From: CAZERD01 sp964515405
GTDB lineage: Bacteria > Campylobacterota_A > Desulfurellia > Desulfurellales > CAZERD01
Assembly (NCBI GenBank): GCA_964515405.1
Contig: CAZERD010000002.1
Location: 1-64,000 of the forward strand
Direction: 5' to 3'
DNA length: 64,000 nucleotides
Of this stretch, positions 51,609 to 60,125 are shown in pieces (position 1 is the stretch's first letter; every line of letters begins with the position of its first letter). The position numbers were made by a program, and so were the translations under genes. The notes beneath the pieces were generated by a model. The model did not search any database. It worked only from the letters and a program-made list of their open reading frames with translations, and was not told where the DNA came from.

Positions 51609-53053
51609 AAAGGAAAAAACTGGAAATTATCGTGGGCTTGTTTATGGTAGGGGTACTGATAGTCCTGGGAGCAATGACAGCTGAAATGGGCAAAATAAAG
51701 CTCTCATCCCGCAAGGGCTACACCCTATACGCTGCCTTCAGCGATGTGTCAGGACTGTACAAGAACGCCAAAGTAAGGATAGCTGGCGTTGAAGTAGGCT
51801 CTGTAAGCAATATATTCCTTAAGTACGGAAAGGCCATAGTAGCCATGAAAATAGCAAGACAGTACAAAATACCCATCAATTCTACAGCTATCATAAGAAG
51901 TGAAGGATTCCTCGGAGAAAAATACGTGGAAATAAAACTCGGCAATGCAAAGAAGTATCTAACCAACGGAGAGTACATAAGATATGGTGTAGCCGGAAAT
52001 GGATTCAACGCACTCATGACAAAAGCAAATAAACTATTAAACAAGCACAACAGACAAAATATAGCCGAGATACTCAAGGAGTTTAAACAGCTCGGAAAAC
52101 AGTTAAACGAACTAATATCAGAAAACAGGAAGAATGTATCCATTACTATACAACAGGCAAAAATATCCATGAAGAATCTAAAACAGTCCCTTGAATACCT
52201 CAAAGAAATACTCAAGGAAAATAGAAGCAACGTCAAAGAAACAGTCGTGCAGGCACGGAGGGCAATGGAAGAACTGAACAAAGTACTTCAGAATATATCA
52301 TGGCTTTTAGTATCAATGAAACAGGGAAAGGGAACTATAGGTCAGCTCCTAATAAACAAGTCTCTCTACAACAACCTCAATGAAACAACAGAAAACGTTA
52401 AACAAATAGCACAAAAAATAAACTCCGGGAAGGGTACTATAGGTAAACTAATAAACGACAACGCACTCTACAACAACCTAAATGACACGCTCGTGGATAT
52501 AAAGAACTACCTCCGAGCTGCAAACAGAACACTATTTGAGGTATACGGAAATACAGAATATAATTTTAAAAATGATGATACACAAAACTCCGTAGGGGTT
52601 AAAATATATACAACACCTGACAGGTTCTACAAAATAGGGGCAGTGGTTCAAAGGAACTATAAAAACTCACCCAACCCATCAGGTCCTGAGTCAAACGTGG
52701 TGCGATTTACCGCCTTAATGGGCAAGAGGTACTACAACTTCGTAGTTAAGGGTGGCGTAATACAGTCAACTGTGGGTGTAGGCGCTGATTACTACACACT
52801 CGGCGATAAGTTAAAATTCGGTATAGAGGCCTTTGACTTTAGTCACAGAAACGATATAAGAGACAGATATCCGCAATTAAAAGCCAAAATCTCCTACACA
52901 TTTCTCCAGCACTTCACGTTGTTTGGAGGTGTAAATGAAATACTCAACACAAAAAGCAGATCTATATTCGTTGGGGGCGGTGTTGATCTTTACAACAGTG
53001 ACCTGAAATATGCTATAGGGAGTGCGGCCAGCGCCGCAAGCTTGGCAAAATAA
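51605..53053 (+). CDS. mlaD: MlaD-type MCE protein with extended C-terminal domain
   Basis: A 482-residue substrate-binding protein. One N-terminal helix (about 7-27), then an MCE domain (about 38-115: YTLYAAFSDVSGLYKNAKVRI, GVEVGSVSNI). A long alpha-helical stretch (about 130-240) is followed by two copies of a GKGTIG...LYNNLN motif, common in MCE proteins. Residues about 300-482 are beta-rich with alternating aromatic residues and many tyrosines, resembling an outer-membrane barrel or sheet. E. coli MlaD is only 183 residues, so this single protein may span the periplasm. Confidence 0.9.
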   Translation: MKRKKLEIIVGLFMVGVLIVLGAMTAEMGKIKLSSRKGYTLYAAFSDVSGLYKNAKVRIAGVEVGSVSNIFLKYGKAIVAMKIARQYKIPINSTAIIRSEGFLGEKYVEIKLGNAKKYLTNGEYIRYGVAGNGFNALMTKANKLLNKHNRQNIAEILKEFKQLGKQLNELISENRKNVSITIQQAKISMKNLKQSLEYLKEILKENRSNVKETVVQARRAMEELNKVLQNISWLLVSMKQGKGTIGQLLINKSLYNNLNETTENVKQIAQKINSGKGTIGKLINDNALYNNLNDTLVDIKNYLRAANRTLFEVYGNTEYNFKNDDTQNSVGVKIYTTPDRFYKIGAVVQRNYKNSPNPSGPESNVVRFTALMGKRYYNFVVKGGVIQSTVGVGADYYTLGDKLKFGIEAFDFSHRNDIRDRYPQLKAKISYTFLQHFTLFGGVNEILNTKSRSIFVGGGVDLYNSDLKYAIGSAASAASLAK

Positions 53054-53619
53054 TGGACCTCCATCTACTCATACAATCCGTACTAACCGAGACCCCAACG
53101 ATATTAAATTCACCCCGAAAGAAAGCAGGTGTTATCGTACCCTTCTTAAGGGAGCAGAAGCAATGGTGTATATTATTCGAAAAGAGAGTTGAAGATAATT
53201 CCGTACATAGTGGACAAATATGCTTACCCGGTGGTTCAGAAGAACCAAAAGACAAAAACCTACTTCAAACAGCGCTAAGAGAAACAGAGGAAGAAATAGG
53301 AATCGGGAAGGAGCGAATAACTATACTGGGGTTCATAGAACCTGTATTTACTCTTGGCTCATACTTTGTCATCTACCCATTCGTGGGAGTTATAGAGCAA
53401 CCACAACCCCTCAGACTAAACACAGATGAGGTAGCATATACGTTTACGGTACCCTTTAAGCATATACTCGACCTCCATCCTTTTAAAGAGAGAGTCTACA
53501 AGCACAAAGATAGCACCCACACCACCTTTATTATCCCTTACAAAAATGAAATAATATGGGGCGCCACCTCAAGAATACTGGATGCACTGATTAGAAAAAT
53601 CAAATCCCACCGTGGATAA
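53053..53619 (+). CDS. Nudix hydrolase, CoA pyrophosphatase-like
   Basis: 188 residues. The Nudix box GSEEPKDKNLLQTALRETEEE is complete (G-x5-E-x7-REUxEExGU), and HSGQICLPGG before it is the UPF0035 motif of CoA pyrophosphatases (NudL). TAATG-like overlap with mlaD. Its stop abuts the acs stop on the other strand with no gap. Confidence 0.87.
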   Translation: MDLHLLIQSVLTETPTILNSPRKKAGVIVPFLREQKQWCILFEKRVEDNSVHSGQICLPGGSEEPKDKNLLQTALRETEEEIGIGKERITILGFIEPVFTLGSYFVIYPFVGVIEQPQPLRLNTDEVAYTFTVPFKHILDLHPFKERVYKHKDSTHTTFIIPYKNEIIWGATSRILDALIRKIKSHRG

Positions 53620-55575
53620 CTACTGATCTTGCTGCTCCACGGCCTCCTTAACCATATCTATCACCTTCATGTCTTCTATAGTGCTCAGATCCTGCTCTAT
53701 ACTCCTCCTATTGGCTATATCCTTTAATATTCTCCTCAACAACTTCCCGGAACGGGTTTTGGGTAATGCTTTAACGAAATATATACCTGAGGGTCTGGCA
53801 ATTGGGCCTATCTGCTGGGCCACATGCTCCCTAAGTTCCCTAACAAGCTCATCCCTTGTCAAATACTCAGCCTTCTCCTTAAGAACAACAAATGCTATGA
53901 TCTCTTCTCCAGTAACCTCGTTAAACCTGCCAACCACAGCCGCCTCCGCCACATTTATATGAGAGGTCAATGCCGTTTCAATCTCAACACAACTTATCCT
54001 ATGGGCAGACACATTTATCACATCATCCTCTCTACCCTCCATCCAAAAATAGCCATCCTTATCCACATAAGCCAAATCTCCTGTGTAGTAGTATCTACCA
54101 CCAAACTTATCCCAGTATATTTCTCTGTAAAGACTGTCATTACCCCATATCGTCCTTATCATTGATGGCCAAGGTTTCTCAAAGACCAAATGCCCCCTTC
54201 TGTTGGGCTCCAAAATCGGGTTGCCCTCATCATCAACAACCATTGGAAATATACCAGGCACTGGTATCCCAACAGAACCAGGTCTCTGAGGAACTATGGG
54301 AAGGGAAGAAATCATATGCCCAGCAGTTTCTGTTTGCCCGTAAGCATCAATAACTGGACATCTCCCGCCACCTACATGTTCATAATACCACATCCACGCA
54401 GCTGGATTTAGCTTCTCGCCTCCAGTGGTAAGCAACCTGAGGGATGATATATCATGCTTCCTCGTCGGAGCTTCCCCAAACCTCATCAATGCCCTTATAG
54501 CCGTGGGAGCTGTATACATAACATTTATATTGTACTTCTCAACAAGGTACCACCACTGGGACGGATCAGGATAGGTGGGCACGCCCTCATATATAAACGT
54601 TGTAGCCCCTATAGACAAGGGACCATAAAGGGTATAGGAATGTCCTGATATCCACCCTATATCTGCCGTGCTCCAGAACGTATCCTCATCCTTAAGATCA
54701 AATATCCATTTGGTTGTAAGTATTCTCCACAGAAGATACCCAGCAGTAGTGTGAACAACACCTTTCGGTTTACCTGTAGAACCAGAGGTATACAAAACAA
54801 ACAATGGATCCTCAGAGTCCATCTCCGCTGCCTCACAACTGGGGTGGGAATAGTCCGGATCACTCATGAGATCATGCCACCAAAAATCCCTTAAGGTCTT
54901 CATAGGGATCTCTGAGCGTGTGTGTTCAACCACCACCACATACCTCACACCAGAAGCCTCCCTCAAAGCTGCATCTACATTTCCCTTAAGAGAGGTGGTC
55001 TTACCAGCTCTTATACCTCCGTCTGCTGTTATCAGCACAGTAGGTTTAAGATCATTCACCCTCTCGGCTAATGCCTTTGATGACAAACCAGCAAATACAA
55101 CCGAATGTATAGCACCTATTCTTGCACAGGCAAGCATGGCTATGGCAAGTTCAGGGATCATCGGCATGTACATCACTACCGCATCCCCCCTTCTAACTCC
55201 TAGAGTCTTCAGCACATTTGCAAATTTTCCAACCTGAAAAGACAGTTCCCTGTAGGTAAGTATCCTGCTCTCCCCAGTCTCACTTTCCCATATAATAGCT
55301 GCTTTGTTCTTCCTCCACCCTCTAAGATGCCTATCAATACAGTTGTAAGCCATATTCAACTTACCACCAACAAAGAACCTGTAAAATGGTGGATCGGAAT
55401 CATCCAGCACGGACTCATACATTCTAAACCAGCTTATCTCCTCCCTTGCAAAACGGTCCCAGAACCCCACAAAGTCTCTCTCCGCCTCCTCTGAAAACCT
55501 CCTATACAGCTCTGGTGTGAGATTGGCCTTTTCAAGAAAATCTGATACAACCCCCACTTCCCTTACAGCCACCAT
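53620..55575 (-). CDS. acs: acetyl-CoA synthetase
   Basis: AMP-forming acetate activation (651 residues). P-loop YTSGSTGKPKGVVHTTAGYL, WWTAD-like ADIGWISGHSYTLYGPL, and the C-terminal PKTRSGKLLRRIL with the regulatory acetylatable lysine. Product pyrophosphate could feed the membrane pyrophosphatase. GGAGG lies six bases before the ATG at 55575. Confidence 0.97.
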   Translation of the reverse strand: MVAVREVGVVSDFLEKANLTPELYRRFSEEAERDFVGFWDRFAREEISWFRMYESVLDDSDPPFYRFFVGGKLNMAYNCIDRHLRGWRKNKAAIIWESETGESRILTYRELSFQVGKFANVLKTLGVRRGDAVVMYMPMIPELAIAMLACARIGAIHSVVFAGLSSKALAERVNDLKPTVLITADGGIRAGKTTSLKGNVDAALREASGVRYVVVVEHTRSEIPMKTLRDFWWHDLMSDPDYSHPSCEAAEMDSEDPLFVLYTSGSTGKPKGVVHTTAGYLLWRILTTKWIFDLKDEDTFWSTADIGWISGHSYTLYGPLSIGATTFIYEGVPTYPDPSQWWYLVEKYNINVMYTAPTAIRALMRFGEAPTRKHDISSLRLLTTGGEKLNPAAWMWYYEHVGGGRCPVIDAYGQTETAGHMISSLPIVPQRPGSVGIPVPGIFPMVVDDEGNPILEPNRRGHLVFEKPWPSMIRTIWGNDSLYREIYWDKFGGRYYYTGDLAYVDKDGYFWMEGREDDVINVSAHRISCVEIETALTSHINVAEAAVVGRFNEVTGEEIIAFVVLKEKAEYLTRDELVRELREHVAQQIGPIARPSGIYFVKALPKTRSGKLLRRILKDIANRRSIEQDLSTIEDMKVIDMVKEAVEQQDQ

Positions 55576-55619
55576 AATTCACCTCCCTGCGGATTATAAC
55601 GCTCCACCCTGTTTTCAAC

Positions 55620-55648
55620 ACAATATTAGATGTAAATCCACATGTCAA
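55620..55648 (-). promoter_or_regulatory. acs promoter
   Basis: On the minus strand TTGACA (55648-55643), 17 bases, TATTGT (55625-55620), about 45 bases upstream of the acs ATG. Confidence 0.5.
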
Positions 55649-55713
55649 GCATATTGAAAACTGGAGCTGGAAAGGATCAATATAGTACCCGCATCACATG
55701 CATCCCCTTTCAC

Positions 55714-56166
55714 TTATTGTGAGTGCGAACCACCTAGTACAACCTCCTCGGCCTTGCTCCATGGCGGCGAGACTATACAGAGAAAAGTAAACTCACTATC
55801 CGATCTGTTTTCAGCCCACTGAACCACGTTCGGCGCTATGTAAATAGCCATACCCGGTTCAACTCTTATTGTTTTGCCACCCACATGAAGTAACGCGACC
55901 CCATCAAGTATAAAATAAACCTGCGCGCTCCTTGTAAGTTTATGCGGAGCAGTACTCCTATGAGCACCAAGCGTTATATAAGCCACGCTAAAACCAGGGT
56001 TTACCCCATCATTCTTAGGATGAATCACCTCCCTCACATTAAAACCTCCACCAAACACCTTAACAGGACATTGAGAGACCCTTTTCACCAAGAACTCAAC
56101 ACCACCAGCATATAGTGGACTAACAACCACAAATACTATTAGCAACGACAGAAAAACCCTCCTCAT
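55714..56166 (-). CDS. exported cupin-domain protein
   Basis: 150 residues with a signal peptide (RRVFLSLLIVFVVVSPLYA) and a single cupin barrel: PHKLTRSAQVYFILDGVALLHVGG is motif 1 with metal-ligand candidates, VEPGMAIYIAPNVVQWAEN motif 2. Motif 1 has His early but lacks the second canonical His. Function unknown. The ATG at 56166 with GGAGGGGG upstream is preferred over one 16 codons earlier. Confidence 0.8.
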   Translation of the reverse strand: MRRVFLSLLIVFVVVSPLYAGGVEFLVKRVSQCPVKVFGGGFNVREVIHPKNDGVNPGFSVAYITLGAHRSTAPHKLTRSAQVYFILDGVALLHVGGKTIRVEPGMAIYIAPNVVQWAENRSDSEFTFLCIVSPPWSKAEEVVLGGSHSQ

Positions 56167-56230
56167 TTCACCCCCTCCCCTGGGTTTTCCGAAATTATAT
56201 TCACACAGACACACAGGATCAATAATAGTA

Positions 56231-56247
56231 TAGGGGGAAACCCCCTA
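56231..56247 (-). terminator. hairpin at end of hcp
   Basis: TAGGGGG (minus strand 56247-56241), TTT loop, CCCCCTA (56237-56231), then TACTATTATTG. The first bases are the hcp stop codon. Confidence 0.6.
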
Positions 56248-57861
56248 CCCTATCAACTCCCTCATATCTGTATCAACGTCTGTGATACCCGATATGTTGA
56301 ACTTATCAACAAGCACATTCAACACATCCGGTGAAACAAAGGCTGGCAACGTCGGTCCCAGTTTGATATTCTTCACACCCAAATATAATAACGCCAACAA
56401 AACAGCAACAGCCTTCTGCTCGTACCAGGCTATATTGTACGCTATAGGGAGTTCGTTAATATCATTTAATCCAAATACCTCCTTGAGTTTCAAAGCTATA
56501 AGGAGAAGTGAATAACTATCATTGCATTGTCCTGCATCAAGCACCCTCGGTATGCCGTTAATATCTCCAAGGTCAAGCTTGTTGTATCGGAATTTCGCAC
56601 ACCCAGCCGTTAGTATAACCGTATCACGCGGGAGTCTTCTGGCAAATTCCGTATAATATTCTCTTGTTTTGTGTCTACCGTCACACCCAGCCATCACCAC
56701 AAACTTCCTTATAGTCCCAGATTTAACAGCTTCAACAACCTTATCTGCAAGCCTAAAGACCTGTTCATGCGCGAAACCTCCAATTATTCTGCCGTGCTCT
56801 ATTTCAACAGGAGGATTACACGTCCTTGCCATTTCTATTATCTCAGAGAAATCCTTGGGCTTGCCATCCTTCCTGTCTGATATATGCTTAACTCCAGGAA
56901 ATCCTACATTACCTGTTGTAAATACTCTATGCTTATAGGAATCCTTCGGTGGAGTGAGGCAATTTGTCGTCACGAGTATAGGCCCATTGAACAATTCAAA
57001 CTCCCTATCCTGCATCCACCACGCGTTGCCGTAATTACCCACGAAATGCTTATACCTCTTGAAGGCAGGATAATAATTCGCTGGTAGCATCTCTCCATGA
57101 GTATACACATCCACACCTGTACCCTCAGTTTGCTCAAGCAGCTCTTCCATATCTTTAAGATCATGACCCGAGATGAGTATTCCCGGATTCCTCCTGACAC
57201 CTATATCCACCTCTGTCATTTCCGGGTGCCCGTAGGTCTCCGTATTCGCCCTATCCAGCAAAGCCATAACCTTAACAGCTGTTTCACCTGTTCTCATAAC
57301 ATACCCCATTAGCTCTTCCACGCTCAGCTTCTCTGTGGTAGCCGCTAAGGCATTCGCAACAAATCTAGTCACATTATCATCCCTATACCCCAACACCGAA
57401 GCGTGATCGTAGTATGCAGCTATGCCTTTGAGACCATATATAATCAATTCCTTCAAGGAACGAATATCCTCATCAGTCTCCTTTAGTATACCAGCATCCG
57501 CAGCCTTGGCCAAAAACTCCTCCTTAGTTGAACCAGTCCATACAGCAGAATCGTGCAGACTGTTCTCAGATACGCTGTATTTCCTCTTCAGCTCATCCCT
57601 TATTCTTAATCCTTCGCGAATAGCCTCTGTTATCCTGTCCTCATCAAAGTTGACGTTTGTAATAGTGGTAAACAGAGCCTTCGTCATAAACATGGATGCC
57701 TCCTTGTCCTGTTCGCCTGCCCTCTTTAAAACCACAGCTATACCCTTGGTAACATATACAAGCAGGTCCTCAAGATTGGCAACTTTCTCATTCTTCCCAC
57801 AGATACCCCTCTTTACACACCCAGTATTTTTCAATGTCTCTTGACACTGATAGCAAAACAT
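56245..57861 (-). CDS. hcp: hybrid-cluster protein (hydroxylamine reductase)
   Basis: 538 residues. N-terminal cluster cysteines C3, C6, C15 and C21 (C-x2-C-x8-C-x5-C) belong to the anaerobe-type protein. The hybrid-cluster ligands are in the later GHDLKDMEELL, TNCLTPPK, AGCAKFRY and DAGQCNDSYS. Detoxifies nitric oxide or hydroxylamine, or acts in S-nitrosylation (family knowledge). The ATG at 57861 has GGAGG seven bases upstream; the frame opens 19 codons earlier. Divergent from hcpR. Confidence 0.96.
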   Translation of the reverse strand: MFCYQCQETLKNTGCVKRGICGKNEKVANLEDLLVYVTKGIAVVLKRAGEQDKEASMFMTKALFTTITNVNFDEDRITEAIREGLRIRDELKRKYSVSENSLHDSAVWTGSTKEEFLAKAADAGILKETDEDIRSLKELIIYGLKGIAAYYDHASVLGYRDDNVTRFVANALAATTEKLSVEELMGYVMRTGETAVKVMALLDRANTETYGHPEMTEVDIGVRRNPGILISGHDLKDMEELLEQTEGTGVDVYTHGEMLPANYYPAFKRYKHFVGNYGNAWWMQDREFELFNGPILVTTNCLTPPKDSYKHRVFTTGNVGFPGVKHISDRKDGKPKDFSEIIEMARTCNPPVEIEHGRIIGGFAHEQVFRLADKVVEAVKSGTIRKFVVMAGCDGRHKTREYYTEFARRLPRDTVILTAGCAKFRYNKLDLGDINGIPRVLDAGQCNDSYSLLLIALKLKEVFGLNDINELPIAYNIAWYEQKAVAVLLALLYLGVKNIKLGPTLPAFVSPDVLNVLVDKFNISGITDVDTDMRELIG

Positions 57862-57892
57862 AGTTACACCTCCTTGATTTTTCTGAGCACAG

Positions 57893-57898
57893 GTTATA
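57893..57898 (-). promoter_or_regulatory. hcp -10 box
   Basis: TATAAC on the minus strand (57898-57893) without a good -35 box, as expected for an activator-dependent promoter. Transcript start predicted near 57886. Confidence 0.5.
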
Positions 57899-57917
57899 CT
57901 AATGGTTGTATGGTTCA

Positions 57918-57931
57918 TTGATGAAGGTCAA
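57918..57931. promoter_or_regulatory. FNR/HcpR-type operator
   Basis: TTGAT-GAAG-GTCAA, nine of ten half-site bases symmetric, matching the TTGA(C/T)-N4-(A/G)TCAA family consensus. Its centre (57924.5) is about 39-42 bases before the predicted hcp transcript start, the class II activator position, and it precedes the hcpR ATG. Confidence 0.7.
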
Positions 57932-57935
57932 GAAA

Positions 57936-58574
57936 ATGGAAAAAAAAGAAGCCATAAGGTTTTTACTGAAATCTCTGAAAATCAACTATGACCTTGATTT
58001 CTTCAACTATCTCAACTCCATCTCATCACTGGTAAGGAAGAAAAAAAGAGAAATCATATTCCTGGAAAATGAAGAGGGTTCAAACCTCTACTTCCTACTA
58101 TCAGGTAGCGTAAAACTCTACAAAACAAATGATGAAGGAAGAGAAGCTGTCATACATTTCGTGGAACCCGGAGAATTCTTCGCTGAAATTGTGTTGTTTC
58201 TGGAGAACAGATACCCAGTGAGTGCTATTACAATTAAAGAGTCCCAGTTACTATCAATAGATGCTGAAAAAATGTTTTACATAATCAGGAGTGATCCCGA
58301 ACTCGCGATGAAACTCATAGGCATATTTGCCCATAGATTAAACTACATGGCTGATGTAATCAAAAACTTGTCTATTATGGACACCCGCGATAAATTCCTC
58401 AACTACCTCAACAGGGTCAAGGACGAAAATAACATTATACATCTCAATATACCCAAGCAGGAAATAGCTCTCCTTCTTGGGATAGCACCGGAAACATTCT
58501 CCCGGGTACTAAAACAACTCTCAGAGCAGGGAATTCTTGAGATCCAGGGCAAAACAATAAAGTTGCTCAGATAG
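57936..58574 (+). CDS. hcpR: Crp/Fnr-family regulator, probable HcpR
   Basis: 212 residues: cyclic-nucleotide-binding-like domain (about 20-130; NLYFLLSGSVKLYK) and C-terminal HTH (LNIPKQEIALLLGIAPETFSRVLKQL). There are no N-terminal FNR cysteines. HcpR proteins control hcp in anaerobes in response to NO or nitrite, and this gene is divergent to hcp with a matching operator, which is why I use that name. The ATG at 57936 with AAGG upstream is preferred to one five codons earlier that overlaps the operator. Confidence 0.85.
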   Translation: MEKKEAIRFLLKSLKINYDLDFFNYLNSISSLVRKKKREIIFLENEEGSNLYFLLSGSVKLYKTNDEGREAVIHFVEPGEFFAEIVLFLENRYPVSAITIKESQLLSIDAEKMFYIIRSDPELAMKLIGIFAHRLNYMADVIKNLSIMDTRDKFLNYLNRVKDENNIIHLNIPKQEIALLLGIAPETFSRVLKQLSEQGILEIQGKTIKLLR

Positions 58575-59975
58575 TTACGGCTTCTCCCCAAAGAAAAACA
58601 CTACCCAAGGCTCGCTGGGCCTACTTTCCAAATATCCCTTGAGATAATCCCATTGTATGTGTTCCTTTAAGAATTTCTCAGCATCAAACGGCATTCCACT
58701 TGAATTGCCCCAACGTGCCCAAAAACTCATATGCCTTGCCATTCTTGAGTCTATAACTTTTCCATCCACAGCACCCCGAGGTTGAAAGGGCAAAGGTCTA
58801 CCCAGCTGACTCATGTAATATCTGGGATCAAGCTCGTAGTGGCCATCTATCGTTCTTGAACTTGGGTTTATTTTGTGAAGATACACATCATAATGATCCG
58901 CTAGTATCCTTTTAGCTATATTTGCGTCAATTCGGCCGTAATACTTCTTCATAAGCTCCGTAAGCCTAACCTGTCTCGCCCCTTGATGTCTCCTTATATC
59001 TGCATAGCCCGTATTTGAACACTCAAGGTTCCTGATTCTGGGATCCAGGGGAGCATTAAACCCTATATAATAGCCACTTTTCGTCTTCCATACATGATAG
59101 TACTTGAGCCCTAACTCAAGCCTCATAATCTCCCCAGTGTTGATATTCCCAAATAACCAATCATTCGCGTAACCCCCGGTATTACCCTTCAGCATTATCC
59201 TTACATAATCCTTCAACGTACTCCCATACTGCATAGCCTTCCTTATCCTAATAAACTCAGGTATTCCATTGGGATTATAAGGCCTAAATCCACCTATAGT
59301 AGTCTCTGTACCAACTATTCCTGCACTCGTCACAAAGAAATCAGACATGCTGTATATGTAACCAGGCATAGACTGCATAAGTATTCTGTAGCCTCTATTA
59401 GGTTTAAGATCCAATATAACATTCAAAAACTGACACACTGCAAAATTGCACCACGAATTATGAGCCATAACGATACCACCACTCTTTGTGACCCTACCAG
59501 TAGCTATAAAAGCGCTACATTTGGTTTTTTGAGGGTGGTAATACCTACCCTCCTCCTGATTGGGCCACCAATAATAAACAAGCTCAAAATAAGCGTTCCA
59601 CAGCAACACATCCTTCCAACTAATATTCAAACCCCTCTTTCTCGCCCCGGCAGCTATACCTTTTATCTCAAACATATATTCCTTTGGCACCTTATTCGCA
59701 TACAATTTCACAGCCCAGTGTCTAAAAAAAGACCATCTCTTCCCTGTGTTCCAGTACGTAAGGTACTTCATCGTCCGTAGAGCCTTCCCAAGCCTATCAG
59801 CTATTAGATACCCATACTCAACCCCCCTTTGATATGGTTTGCCCTCCACATGCACATATACCCATCCCGCCTTATCAAACCTATAACCCTTACCATATCT
59901 CATGACCGTACCAGCAACACCAAGACCCTGAAACAGGAAGACACAACCAAACACAAACATCACTACCATTCTCAT
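58575..59975 (-). CDS. exported phospholipase B-like / C45-type Ntn-hydrolase
   Basis: 466 residues with a signal peptide (about 1-22). The probable N-terminal nucleophile after autocleavage is C153 in KTKCSAFIATGRVTKSGG, followed by IVMAHNSWCNF, the pattern of phospholipase B-like (PLBD) and acyltransferase C45 proteins. The pro-segment before C153 would be removed or stay associated. Amidase or acyl-hydrolase activity on lipids or N-acyl compounds is inferred from family. GGGGGTG precedes the ATG. Its end abuts the hcpR stop. Confidence 0.72.
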   Translation of the reverse strand: MRMVVMFVFGCVFLFQGLGVAGTVMRYGKGYRFDKAGWVYVHVEGKPYQRGVEYGYLIADRLGKALRTMKYLTYWNTGKRWSFFRHWAVKLYANKVPKEYMFEIKGIAAGARKRGLNISWKDVLLWNAYFELVYYWWPNQEEGRYYHPQKTKCSAFIATGRVTKSGGIVMAHNSWCNFAVCQFLNVILDLKPNRGYRILMQSMPGYIYSMSDFFVTSAGIVGTETTIGGFRPYNPNGIPEFIRIRKAMQYGSTLKDYVRIMLKGNTGGYANDWLFGNINTGEIMRLELGLKYYHVWKTKSGYYIGFNAPLDPRIRNLECSNTGYADIRRHQGARQVRLTELMKKYYGRIDANIAKRILADHYDVYLHKINPSSRTIDGHYELDPRYYMSQLGRPLPFQPRGAVDGKVIDSRMARHMSFWARWGNSSGMPFDAEKFLKEHIQWDYLKGYLESRPSEPWVVFFFGEKP

Positions 59976-60125
59976 ACTTACACCCCCAAGCTTTCCTCAA
60001 AGATAAGATTATATCCCACCTAGCAAAAGAATATAATACTCATGAAGCTCCATCAATCAAGACAAACCCTTATTGAACAATAAGCCAGCTTTTGATATCC
60101 TCCCTTACAAACCGGGGGTGTTCCA

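Noticed and set aside
55593..55598. TATAAT on the minus strand as acs -10 box
   Set aside because: Transcription would start at the ribosome site and the -35 is poor; TTGACA-17-TATTGT further upstream fits better.
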